A program made the position numbers and the translations under genes. From contig OZ005689.1 in NCBI GenBank assembly GCA_963930775.1, positions 29,403,079 through 29,467,078 of the forward strand: a stretch of DNA of 64,000 nt. Reading direction: 5' to 3'. Under the pieces are notes generated by a model that saw nothing but the letters and a program-made list of their open reading frames with translations, was not told the origin of the DNA and searched no databases. Of this stretch, positions 37,339 to 48,335 are shown in pieces. The stretch comes from Cliona cf. orientalis. Its lineage: Eukaryota > Porifera > Demospongiae > Clionaida > Clionaidae. Numbering within the stretch: the first letter of the stretch is position 1; the number at the start of each line of letters is the position of its first letter.

Positions 37339-39959
37339 AAATAGTACTGGTTAGTGATAGCGCTTGAGCTCGGGCAAAACTTCCAGAACCATTCTAATTG
37401 CAGCGCTTAGGCGTCACCCTAATATAGGCGCCCTATGACCTGCTCGTGAATTTTTCGGTTCTAATTAGAGGTGCCTGTGGGAGGCCTATATGTGACCGGA
37501 TTTGGGAAAACCCTCCGTAAGGGATCCGCGCGCGATTCGCGAATGCGCGTTTTAGTAGCTCAGGTCGAAATTTGTCAAAGTCCAGATTTTGTCATATACA
37601 TGTCGAACAACCCTTCTAACTGTTGCCGTCATCTACGGAGGCTAGTTGATCTATACAAAGGCGAAATAAGCCTTCATTTCGACCCACCTAGTTGGCCCAG
37701 TTGCCGTACCCGGAGCTATGGGTGGTAATTAGAATTCTCTACCTAGATACAGCTAGATTCATTGAACTACTGTACATTCGCTGACCTTTTTAGCTTCTTG
37801 GGCATCTAAGAACAATCATCTGTCGTTGTCAACAACGAAATTCAACTCTTGCTAGATCTTTATGTTCATTTCGAACGGCTCCACCCAGGTCCATTTATTT
37901 GATTTCCTGGTCACGCGTAGTATGCGGAAACGCAATACGCGTGCATAGCAACGCCTTTAGACCGTTGTCGGAGTATAGTTGGACCCCCCGGATATTTGGA
38001 CCCCGGGTCCAAAGCTCCAAGGATATTTGGACCCCCAGTCCATCCGTAACGAGGCATGAATGGACCCCCCCCCCTGGATGAAATGACCCCCCTCTCCAAA
38101 CTCGCGTGCGTGCGCGCGCAATCATGTGTTTATAAATACGTTCAGCTAACCGCTGGCAGTTTGTTAGGCTGCCTGGGACCTCGTTTGGCACTTGCTGTCA
38201 TACAATGGATGAGTATGACGATGTTTATACCTATCTAGAAAGTGGTACATATCCGGAAGGGTTATCTAAAGATGGCAAGCGAAATTGGCGTCGCAAGTGT
38301 AAGGAGAACTTCAAAATCGAGAATGGGCAGCAGGAAAGGGGAGAGAAACCCATTGAATGAAGAACAGGAGCAGCAAGAACCTGCATGGAGACTGTGTATT
38401 AAGACAAAGGACGAGAAGGAAAGGATTTTGAGGTATTCCCATTTCACTGCTACTGGTATGTACACACGTGTATGACATTTTAATAGCAATTTTTAATAGT
38501 GAGGAGCTTGATTCATACTAGTATTATGTACAGGAGGACACTTTGGGCGTGATAAGACAATTGAGGTGTGCAGTAGATGGTACTGGTGTAAGAACATGAC
38601 GGCTGAAATTTTGGATTATATCAAGAGATGTGATGTGTGTCAGCGAGTGAATGACAGATTTCACAAACCCCCTGCCACCCTCCATCCAATTCCAGTGGCA
38701 CCTCAAGTGTGGAAACAGGTATAATGATACTGTGCATTTATCATAATTTATGTGATGTATTATGATATCGTATAGGTTGGAATAGACCTAGTAGGCCCTT
38801 TACCCACCACAAATAGTGGGAATAAGTACATCGTCACAATGATTGATTATTTCAGCAAGTGGCCTGAGGCAGCAGCTCTTCCTGACAAATCAGCAAAGGG
38901 AATTGCAGCATTCCTTTATCAAACTTGCTGCCGGTGAGTATGTGTGGCTACACGACTAGTAATCGTACTATATAGCAAAGTATTGTCTATATTATTTAGG
39001 CTTGGATTCACTGAGGTCATAATCAGCGACCAGGGGCGGGAATTTGTTAATAAAGTCAATGAAGAATTCATGGCACTGGCAGGTATGATGGGCAGCCATA
39101 CTTGGTTACATAACATCGGTGATTCTTTCTCATAATAATTATTGTGTAGGCACTGACCACAGAGTGACGTCTGCTTATCACCCACAAACTAATGGCCTGG
39201 TGGAGAGATTGAATCAGACAGTACAGAATGCTCTCTTGAAATTAGTAAATGAGTACCAAAACAACTGGGATGACCTTCTGGATACCACCCTCTTTGCCAT
39301 AAGAACTTCAAAATAGAAATCAACTAAGTACACACCTTTTGAGATGATGTTCAACAGGTATCTACAATGTCATATTAGTCAAGGTACGTTGGCATGTGTT
39401 AACTGTGTTGTTAATCTTTTCAAGGAAAGTGAAGCTGCTAGCAGAACTGGAAATTTCTTCAAGCCCTGATGATCAAATCTTGGAAGAGGATTTGGAGGCT
39501 CAAGTGGAAGACAGAATACAGAAAATGATAGCTTTCCACCAAAAGATGTTTACCGATGCTGAGACCAACATCAAAGATGCTCAAGCTAGATACAAGGATT
39601 ATGACAGAAAAAAGGAGTCACTGTGAGGTATATGTGTAATATCAGATTAATTTTGTTTACTTTCGTGTACAACTCCTCAATTATAACATTCGTTGTCTTG
39701 CTACAGGAATTTAGTGCTGGTACATTGGTCCTCCTCCGTAATAGCAAGCGTGATTCAAAGAAAGGTGATAAAATGCAACAGAAATGGCTTGGCCCTTATG
39801 CTGTAGTCTCCAGTATGGGAAAGGATCTCTATCAAATTAAGAATACATCTACAAACAAGGTTCTTAAGCAAGCTGTGAACTCTGTGCAACTGAAACCATA
39901 CCTCACAGCAGACTCCTCAGCTAAACAATCACCCTCACTCTCATCTGTCACTGGGTCAT

Positions 39960-40600
39960 CTTCACCTCCACTCTCGTCTTTGGGTCCACTCTCCTCATCC
40001 TCCACCACCGGTTCATCTTCAGATCCACCTGACGGTTCAGGTCCAACAGGTTCATCTTTGGGTCCACTCTCCTCCTCCTCCACCACCGGTTCATCTTTGG
40101 GTCCACTCTCCTCCTCCTCCACTGCCGGTTCATCTTCAGATCCACCCGACGGTTCAGGTCCAACAGGTTCATCTTTGGGTTCACTCTCCTCCTCCTCCAC
40201 CGCCGGTGCATCTTCGGGTCCACTCTCCTCCTCCTCCACTGCCGATTCATCTTCAGATCCACCCGACGGTTCAGGTCCAACAGGTTCATCTTTGGGTCCA
40301 CTCTCCTCCTCCTCCACCGCCGGTGCATCTTCGGGTCCACTCTCCTCCTCCTCCACTGCCGATTCATCTTCAGATCCACCCGACGGTTCAGGTCCAACAG
40401 GTTCGTCTTTGGGTCCACTCTCCTCCTCCTCCACCGCCGGTGCATCTTTGGGTCCACTCTCCTCCTCCTCCACTGCTGGTTCATCTTCAGATCCGCCCGA
40501 CGGTTCAGGTCCAACAGGTTCGTCTTTGGATCCACTCTCCTCCTCCTCCACCGCCGGTTCATCTTCAGATCCACATAGTGGTTCAGGTCCACTCTCTACT
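39960..40600 (+). repeat. Coding minisatellite in the Ginger gene
   Basis: Tandem units of about 39 bp encode GSSLGPLSSSSTA-like peptides, organised into higher-order units with SSSDPPDGSGPT. The frame is kept across all units, so it is a translated low-complexity linker between the GPY/F module and the C-terminal domains. The acidic frame on the opposite strand is an artefact. Confidence 0.9.
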
Positions 40601-41246
40601 GTCAATAACCTAATAGGTATGCACACGTAATAATAATTATTATGATTGTAAAGATGATGTTTATACTATTTGTACAGACATGGAAACACTAAAAGAGCAG
40701 CTGTTCTCACAATCTCTCTTACGATTATGGAGAACTGGTGCTCAGATATTTGCGTATACTGCCGAAGAAGATATAGACATTGAGATTTAAACTTACATGT
40801 AGACAGCATAGAATAATTTTAATTACTATAGCTGCCAGGGCATATTCAAGATCCACATGAATATGGGCTCAGTTTGGACGTTGATGTGTCTTTGTGGATG
40901 GATTCAATGGCCTATAACAAGCAACCACCTCTCCGTAAATACTGTGACTTTGTTTTTGTCACACCAGAGCTCCATAATGACTTTGATTCTTTCCGTGAGA
41001 GGGAGACAAGCCCTTACAAAAGCTTTCTTCCTGTGGTTGCACTTTTAGAGTATTGGAACATAAGGAGACCTGTTCCCTCTCCAATGATCACCAAATATGG
41101 CAAGTCGTACCTACACCTACATAATCATGAAATTGATGAATTGTGTCAGTGGATCTATGACACAAGAGAGACAGGATTAGATCCAGCAGACAACAAGATA
41201 GAGCTTGTCCACACCAGTAGGTGCAAATGTCCAATCATGCATAATA

Positions 41247-41417
41247 CCGTATAGCTGGAAAATTTGGCGGTTTGGTGGTCTATTATTACAACCGCCAAAA
41301 TTTCCTACTATGGCGATCTGTACCTAACTGCCAAATTTAAATCCGCCAATATTCTTGCAATAGCAATTTTGGGCTCAACCACCAAATTTAATTCCCGCTA
41401 ATATTTCCAGTTATGCT
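41247..41417. mobile_element. MITE in a Ginger intron
   Basis: CCGTATAGCTGGAAA on the left and tttccagttatgct on the right, next to TA dinucleotides, enclose inverted cgccaaattt repeats. It lies wholly within the intron between 41216 and 41450 and so would not disrupt the protein. Confidence 0.65.
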
Positions 41418-42336
41418 TAATTATGTCACATAATATTTTGCTATCATAGAAGATGAAGTGCCAAGAATGATGACAGATAACTCCTGGGCCAGTTCTGACC
41501 ATGGGCACGCTGTCCAGAAAAGAGATCGGTCACCGTACCCTGAATCAGATGTGCAACAGAAGAAGAGACTAGGGGACTCAAAAGTGAGTTAATTATGTTC
41601 TAGTGGTCACCCCCCCCCCTCCCCTGATAGAAATCCGAAATTCAGCCTATTTGTGCATGTATGCAGGAGAGCTCAATTGATGCCGAGCAAGTGAAGACAC
41701 CCGAACCCACAGTCTACTGGCTTCCAGAACTTCATCTCACTTTTGATGATGAAGAGATTCTAATGGGTGGCCGCTGGTTGACCAGCAGACACATAATATC
41801 TGCAGTACACTCCCTTCTGAAGCAGTACCCTGAGCAGAATGGTCTATAGGACACACTGCAACTTAGCAATAAGTATAGATGGGCGTCAAGCAGCAAAGAT
41901 TTTGTCCAAATCATTCACATTTCCCAAAATCACTGGGTGTGTGTGTCCAACCCTACTGACACCAGAGGGTGTTGTAGAGGTGTACGACAGCTTGCCTCCG
42001 ATCTGCAACAACACTCTCATAGGGCAGGTTGCCACTACCATGCAATGCAGCAGTCAAACGTTCACTGTGCGCTGGATTAATGTACACCTTCAGAGTGGGG
42101 GAGATGACTGTGCTCTATTTGCAATCGCATTTGCAGAGGCCCTGTGTGCTGGTCGGGATCCGTTCATCCTGAGCTTCGATCAGTTACAAATGAGGCAAAA
42201 TTTGAAGCTCTGTCTAGAGCGTGGTGCAGTGACGAAGTTTCCTGAATCCACCAGACAAAAAAGAGGATGTCGCTCACGAATGAGAATGTCAAGAAAGGTC
42301 TACATATATTGCACATGTCGCCTACCTTGGAATAAG

Positions 42337-42400
42337 GGGTGTCTTTATTCAGTGGAATGGAACGATGGAATGGAATGGTGGAATGGAATAGTGGAATGAC
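42337..42400 (+). repeat. Short GGAAT-type simple repeat
   Basis: tggaatggaacgatggaatgg and similar units begin exactly where the PHD finger of the Ginger gene is lost. Repeat insertion or expansion may therefore have caused the truncation (inference). Confidence 0.7.
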
Positions 42401-42546
42401 CACGCCCACCGAGCTCGTTCCGTGACGACCTATACTGATAATATTGAGCACAATAGCAGGAGTCTTCCCAAACTTGGGCAAGCCAATAGTATTAGTGGAT
42501 CAAATCATGAGTTTGAACTGATCCAGCAAGAGTAGAGATCAAAAAT

Positions 42547-42968
42547 GTGAGCAAATTTGAGAAAAGGGGTAACTTCGCGCAAAACGCGATTTTTGTCACT
42601 TTTCAACCTACCACCATTTCAAGTCAGTAAGAGCCCTAGGCTTCAGACTTGGTTTGTTAGCAGTTTGGGCCTTATACTTCACAGATCCAACGTTAGAAGT
42701 CTGAGCAAGCCTCCTGTCCCGAGCGGTGAGCCGCCAAAGAGGGGCATAAAATGGCGTTTTTTGAACACGATCGACGCGTTTGCTCGCCCCGCCCATACCA
42801 GAAGTGGGCGGGGCTCGCGAATTGCAGCGAGTGTAGTGTAGTAGGATGATGAAAGAATATTCATGCCAGGTTTGAAGTTCATAGCTGCTATGGTTCCAGA
42901 GATATAAGCGTTTTAAAACCAAAATTCGGAAAATGCGCGAAGTTACCCCTTTTCTCAAATTCACTCAC
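42547..42968. mobile_element. F2 element, copy c, inside Ginger
   Basis: The ends GTGAGCAAATTTGAGAAAAG and complement are flanked by AAAT (42543-42546 and 42969-42972). The interior is a close match to copies a and b. It inserted into Ginger after Ginger had inserted into F1-d. Confidence 0.88.
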
Positions 42969-44759
42969 AAATGTGTGTAGTCTGAAACTGTCACGGTGAT
43001 GAAAGTGTAATTTGAAAGAGTCACCAAGTTCAGTATCGTAGCTACAGTTGAAATTACGCATTCTGCCATAAATTATAGCTCCAATAGCTCTGCTTGTTAA
43101 GTTAACAATGGAATCACATAGCAGGCACCATTATAATTAGTAACCTCGTTTAAATATAACTTAGTGATCGATGTTCATTGAAACTCACACCCAATGCCGG
43201 GCTTTTCAAGTTGTCCCCCTACTCTATCGTATTCTATTGTGCTTATGCTTTGTCTATTAAACGTCATGCAAATCTCCTCATAGCTCTACCATAGATTATG
43301 TATTCCCCTCGCAATCATTGGAGGCTTTCAAATGTCCAGTGTATGGACCCCCCCCCCCCCCCCCATGTCGACATCGCTGGCTATAGAGTAGTGTCCCCAT
43401 TCATGTTAGTGCTACAGGGATCAATATAGCTTAGTGCACTGAAGATACCCACCCTCTAGCCAGGCTAGTAACGAAAATTCAAACGGGGGTTACCTGTATC
43501 AGCAGCCAGTCTGGTGTGGCTGGGAAAGGCAGGTACCAATATCTCTTCTATACCAGTAATAAATTGCGGCTTGACATTACAAAGGCTAGCCTACATATAC
43601 ATCCCAAAAGAGACACAATCTGGCCCATGGAAGAGAGCGGGGCAGCACACCAAATTCTTGCACAAAGGTGTGAGATCATTCGATGTTGGAAGCTGAATAA
43701 ATATTATTATCCATTTTATTTCTTTATTCTTCTCCTGGATCAGCTTGTGCTCGTCCTTTCTTTAACTACTACCACTGGCTTACCATAGTTCGAGAAGGCC
43801 TGTGTGTCTTATAATAATAATATAGGCAAATACAATTGGTATAGGTCGTCACAAAACACACGTGGTGGGCGTGGTCATGCAGTGACTGTGAGAAGCTCTA
43901 GCAAGTTTTTTGGTCTCAGGAACTCTACATGTAATATCTATATCTATACAATATCATAATAATATTATTATTAGCACAACTTTGGTTGCCTTGCGTTTCA
44001 ATTGATTTATTATGAATTTTTTTAGAGTAATATAGCTACTTGTAACACTTGAAATATTGTGATCTGATTGGTCACTCTGAGGTCAAGTCTACAAGTTCTC
44101 AGGCCCTTTAAAGTAGCACCCTCGCTGTGCTCAGAATGCTACAGCCTCGGGCCTTCGATCTCTTAAAAATGCGCTGAGACCTTGGACTCTGTCTAACTAT
44201 TATTTAATGTGTAACTATTATTTAATAGGTTGGGTTGGAGATCGAGCCCAGTGGGTAGTATGCAAGCGTTGATTCGAAGTGGGGTCCATTCCTCCAGGGA
44301 GGGGTCCACGGAACCTAGGATCATTGGACCGAGGGGGGTCCTATCATCCTAGTACGACTGGACCCGGGGTCCCTTAGCGGGGGGGGGGGGGGGTCCAATC
44401 ACACTGCGACACCGTAATTTCTCGATTATTGGGGGTGTGGCGCGATCGCAAACAGAGCGCTGTATCTCCACAATGAAGCGCGTGATCGGCCTAAGACTTG
44501 AACACATATTAGCTCTATGGTAGAGCTTATCAACCATGCATCAAACTCAATTTTCTGAAGACATCCCATACGGAGGGTTTTCCCAAATCCGGTCACATAT
44601 TAGAAACTAAACGGTATGCAATTTGCCACATCTTAATCTGTGTTCAAAATCCTACTACCTTAACCTACATTCACTAAATTCCCTCACCCCCAAACTTACT
44701 ATCATTTCAAGTACTCGATATTTGATTTTCTGGTTTATACTTTACTAATGTGCATGTCT

Positions 44760-44873
44760 TGTATGTGTATGTATGTATGTATATATGTATGTATGTATGA
44801 TTCCCTCACCCCCAAACTTACTATCATTTCAAGTATTCGATATTATTTAATTTTCTGTTTTATGCTTTACTAA

Positions 44874-44904
<31 letters not shown>

Positions 44905-45390
44905 GTACATGCACGTATATACTTTTCCCCTGTAAACAAAATATCGCAACTTTTTATTTTGCTATTTGCCACATCGTTCAAAATCCTACTACCTAAACCT
45001 ACATTGTACACCACATTCACTAATTTCCCTCACTCCCAACTTACTATCATTCTAAGTACTCGATATTATTTAATTCTTTTTTATACTTCACTAATGTGTA
45101 TGTGTGTATGTGTATGTGTGTGTATGTGTATATGTATGTGTGTGTATGTGTATGTGTGTGTATGTATGTATGTATGTATGTGTGTATATGTATGTGTGTG
45201 TATGTGTATGTGTGTATGTGTATGTGTGTGTGTATGTATGTATGTATGTATGTATGTATGTGTTGTATGTATCTATGTCTGTGTGTATGTATGTATGTAT
45301 GTAGGTATGTATGTGTGTATGTATGTTTGTATGTATGTATGTATGTGTATGTGTCTGTGTGTGTGTGTGTGTATATATGTATGTATGTGA
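44760..45390 (+). repeat. TATG/TGTA tetranucleotide arrays with intervening duplicated unit
   Basis: There are GTAT-type runs at 44762-44800, 44873-44908 and 45095-45388. The sequences between them (ccctcac..caaacttactatcatttcaag; tttactaatgtg) are also repeated two to three times. Cys-Val-Tyr and His-Thr-Tyr frames here are artefacts. Confidence 0.92.
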
Positions 45391-45964
45391 CCCAAGCCGT
45401 CGCACTTGGGATCAATATGGAGCCCACAATGTAGATTGGACACTTAGTTCCGATATAATAGACATGTCTATGTTCATTCGACACATACATGATCATTTGA
45501 AGTTGTGTGTGCAAACTTGCTACAATATTATTATACCAGTACATTATATATTGTCTAGAGTGAAAAATGAGAGTAATAGAGTATCGAACGCACTATATGC
45601 TCCGCGTAAGATGTTTTCGAAAAGTCACACGCCAGAAATTCAAAAATTGACCAATGAGAATGCTTGATTCAAACAGCATGTTGTGGGTGTGGTCTCAGGT
45701 GCAAGCTAATGTGAGCACGATTTAGACTGAAAAATAATGCTAGCAGATCACTATAAAAACGAGCATTCTACTTGATGCGTTCACAAATGCTAGCAGATCA
45801 CTATATAAAACGAGCATTCATGATCAATCTACTCACGAAAAATGCTTCCATTCCGTGCTAGCGTGGAAGTGCAAGCTCTTCCGGAGTACTCAACCAAAGG
45901 AGAGGTACATGTTGCGAGCGATTGTAAACTGAATACTGTAATTTTATTGTCTCCTCCAACTTTA

Positions 45965-47540
45965 GTGGGTTGTTACTGATGCACGGTATGATTCCACGGC
46001 CAATGCATACCACAGTACAGTGCCATGCTTGTCTGGAAGGTATGCATGTAAAAGTTTTGGGGTTCTTGCCATCAGTTGATAAAATTTTTGTGTCACAGTA
46101 CGCACAAGATTGTTGGTATCAGTACCATCTCTTGAGCTGCTCATGCTACTGCACAGACAAGGGAGTTAGCTTGTACCAAAGTTGTTCTGCCGCAGGTTAT
46201 TGACCAAGGTTAGTTATTGTGTTTGTATCGGATTTCGTGTGAATTGAGTATACATGTATACGTGCGATATAAATATAGGTCTCCATGTTGTTGAAGTTGC
46301 TCATGACATCCAGGCGCAAGTGGCCAAGTATATTAGAGAAACGCTTGGGCTAATTAACTCTTACGACATTTGGTATGGTATGGTATGGTGAGGTGTTCAT
46401 AATTTTATTACGTTATAATTAGCTATTAGTGTTTGTTGTGATGATGCATAGGAACAAAGAATGTGGCCAGGGAGATGAAGATCACTGAAGGCCGAGTGAA
46501 AGACAAGGGGAAGACGTGGTTCCCACAGCTTGTGGACAAACGTAAGGATATCTGTACTACTAAAGTGACATTTTATGTGTATTCACATTAATAATAGGAA
46601 GGAGTGTGAAGATACATCTCTACTGGGCCATGAAGAATTGCAGTGATTCACCCAGTAAACTCCAGGAACTGATTATGAATATCCCCTGTCACTATCAGGT
46701 ACATTTGCACATTCACAGGGCGAGCCTGGCCCCACAACAGGCCTTGCGTATCACCATGACATATTATTATGGCAGTGTACTTACAATTGTGTCATGTTAT
46801 GTACATGTCATGATGTGCACACATGTATGCATACACAGGGCCAGCACTCCAAATGCCCATCTACCTCCCCTTGCCACACGGAGGCCTACACACCGAGCAA
46901 GATCAAGCTGGACAATGAGAAGGCCATCGAGAGCTTACGCCAACAGCTGAAGTCCACCTACATATACCGCCGTGCTGAAGATTTTTGCAGAGTGAGGAGC
47001 ACGTGTACAGTGAGATTATTGCTTTATTTCCATCTACTGTTCAGTGTCGTGACACCTACTGGGTAGAGTCCTTCAATCATCAGCTGTTGACATACTTGCC
47101 AAAGCAGATTCACTTCTCGACTGTGACGTTCAATATGAGAATGAATTTGGCAGTTTTAGACTGGGTTAGGATGTTTGATACCTTCGCATAACAATAATAT
47201 TGTACATGTATACTTGACTAACTGTAGAATGAGAACGTGAATTGTGCTTACACCAGTGTACGTAAGGTGAAAGACCTCAGGTGACCAGATTGGCGCACTC
47301 CCTTGAAGGTGCTGGTGAAGAAGTACAACTTTGTGGAATTGCTCTGGGCTATGTTCGTCACTCGAAACAAAGTTGACTTGATGTAAGTACTTTTGTGCCT
47401 CACTTTAGAGATGACTTTATTGAAATTTTATAGGGAAATTGATGATGAAGATGAAGGTGGTGGTGACGATGGAGAGGAGTTTGAAGATGGGGAACAACTA
47501 CCACCTGAATCAGACTCAGATGAAAGTGAAGATGAGTGCT
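45965..47540 (+). pseudogene. Decayed multi-exon DDE transposase, Kolobok/Mutator-like
   Basis: Spliced pieces read in order WVVTDARYDSTANAYHSTV (catalytic Asp region, about 45965-46035), HKRELACTKVVLPQVIDQ (near 46155-46210) and GLHVVEVAHDIQAQVAKYI (second Asp region, 46278 onward). Next come GTKNVAREMK, KIHLYWAMKNCSDSPSKLQ (46605 onward), a HxKCP-type Cys patch at 46845, and YWVESFNHQLLTYLPK (Glu region, near 47055-47105). The gene ends in an acidic tail EDEGGGDDGEEFED at about 47435-47539. Introns have GT-AG borders. An in-frame TGA near 47280 and missing or shifted segments indicate decay. The superfamily is uncertain: layout fits Kolobok-like or Mutator-like enzymes. No terminal repeats were identified. 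Confidence 0.6.
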
Positions 47541-48335
47541 AAAGGTATGTATGCTAAATCTACTAGTATCTCCATGTACATGACCTGTATCTGTAGTCAA
47601 TAAGCTCTGAGGGGAACTGCTGCTGAATAGTCACTACCGTACGTGTACCTGAGTTACTGTACCTTTTCCTGCGAAAAGAATGTAAATACACCAGATACAT
47701 TTTGCATGACTAGCTGATATGTGTACATGTACATACAGGAACTGATATCTCTTTTGTCACTCAATTGCCTACAAATCCCGTTCTGTGTAGCCTTCACCTG
47801 TCATAGTGCCGAATATGCACTGCTGTCCAATACATAAGTTAAGTGTGTACGTAATATTATTTGTATCACAATGCACATTCTGTAACGTCACACTTGTGAA
47901 TATGTGACCATCTATGGGAAAACCAGCCATATGGGATTTTTTGTGAAAGTTGAGTCTGATGCACCTATGATAAGCTCTACCATAGAGCTAACTCGCATTC
48001 AAGTTCTAGACCGATCATGCGCTTCGTTGTGGAGATACAGTGCTTTGTTTGCGATCGCGCCACACCCTCAATGATCGAGAAATTATGGTCCAAAGGCATT
48101 GCTATGCATGCGTATGGCGTTTCCGCATACTACGCGTGACCCGGAAATCAATTAAATGGACCTGGGCGGAGACGTTCGAAATGAACGTAAAGATCAAGCA
48201 AGAGTTGAATTTTGTTGTTGACAACGACAGCCGATTGTTCTTAGATGCCCAAGAAGCTAAAAAGGTGAGCGAACGTACAGTAGTTTGATGAATCTAGCTG
48301 TAGCTAGGTAGAGGATTCTAATTAGCACCCATAGC

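Larger units (their letters stand above)
38205..42336 (+). pseudogene. Ginger transposase gene with GPY, Ulp1 and PHD-stub domains
   Basis: Exons: 38205-38455 (starts MDEYDDVYTYLESGTYPEG; frameshift near 38340), 38534-38718 (integrase zinc finger, GGHFGRD and CDVCQ), 38776-38933 (VGIDLVGPL, first Asp), 39000-39082 (IISDQGREF, second Asp), 39150-39357 (TNGLVERLN, Glu), 39425-39622, 39707 or 39715-40616 (KWLGPY, GPY/F module, then Ser-Pro repeats), 40678 to about 40789, 40832-41216, 41450-41583 and 41667-42336. The last exon encodes a Ulp1 domain (NHW His, VYDS Asp, LQSGGDDC Gln and Cys) and the start of a PHD finger (YCTCRLPWNKG). It is dead: TAG at 39314, TAG at 41847, frameshifts near 38340 and 41970, and a truncated PHD. 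Both TAGs fit C-to-T changes of CAG. Junctions around exons 6-9 are not fully resolved. The 40832-41216 domain is unknown. Confidence 0.82.
37966..44411 (+). mobile_element. Complete Ginger-type DNA transposon (inactivated)
   Basis: The left end TGTCGGAGTATAGTTGGACC and the right end (complement TGTCGCAGTGTGATTGGACC) are inverted repeats. They are flanked by CCGT at 37962-37965 and 44412-44415, and other F1 copies give the uninterrupted target. A TGT start, a 4-bp duplication and a retroviral-type integrase gene without reverse transcriptase are the hallmarks of Ginger transposons (family knowledge). Both subterminal regions carry clusters of TTGGACCCC/GGGGTCC. It holds the gene at 38205-42336, a MITE (41247-41417) and F2-c (42547-42968). 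The 43000-44220 part has no supported gene. Confidence 0.9.
37492..44596 (-). mobile_element. F1 element, copy d, split by the Ginger element
   Basis: The left part is 37492-37965 and the right part 44416-44596, about 655 bp together, flanked by ATAT (37488-37491 and 44597-44600). Its ends read GTGACCGGATTTGGGAAAAC, which mixes F1 and F2 end sequences. The exon-like stretch carries a stop here (CAG-type codon block changed after KI). The Ginger element entered at CCGT in the middle of the F1 sequence. Confidence 0.92.

Noticed and set aside
38205-39900. LTR retrotransposon (gypsy-type) as the source of the integrase
   Set aside because: No gag, protease or reverse transcriptase and no LTRs. 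Instead TGTCG inverted repeats, a 4-bp duplication and a C-terminal Ulp1 domain fit Ginger.
39832-40626. 264-codon acidic frame on the minus strand and a basic frame beside it
   Set aside because: Antisense of the Ser-Pro minisatellite, which is in frame with the Ginger gene on the plus strand.
44875-45544. Cys-Val-Tyr and His-Thr-Tyr frames up to 171 codons
   Set aside because: They are products of the TATG/TGTA tetranucleotide arrays.
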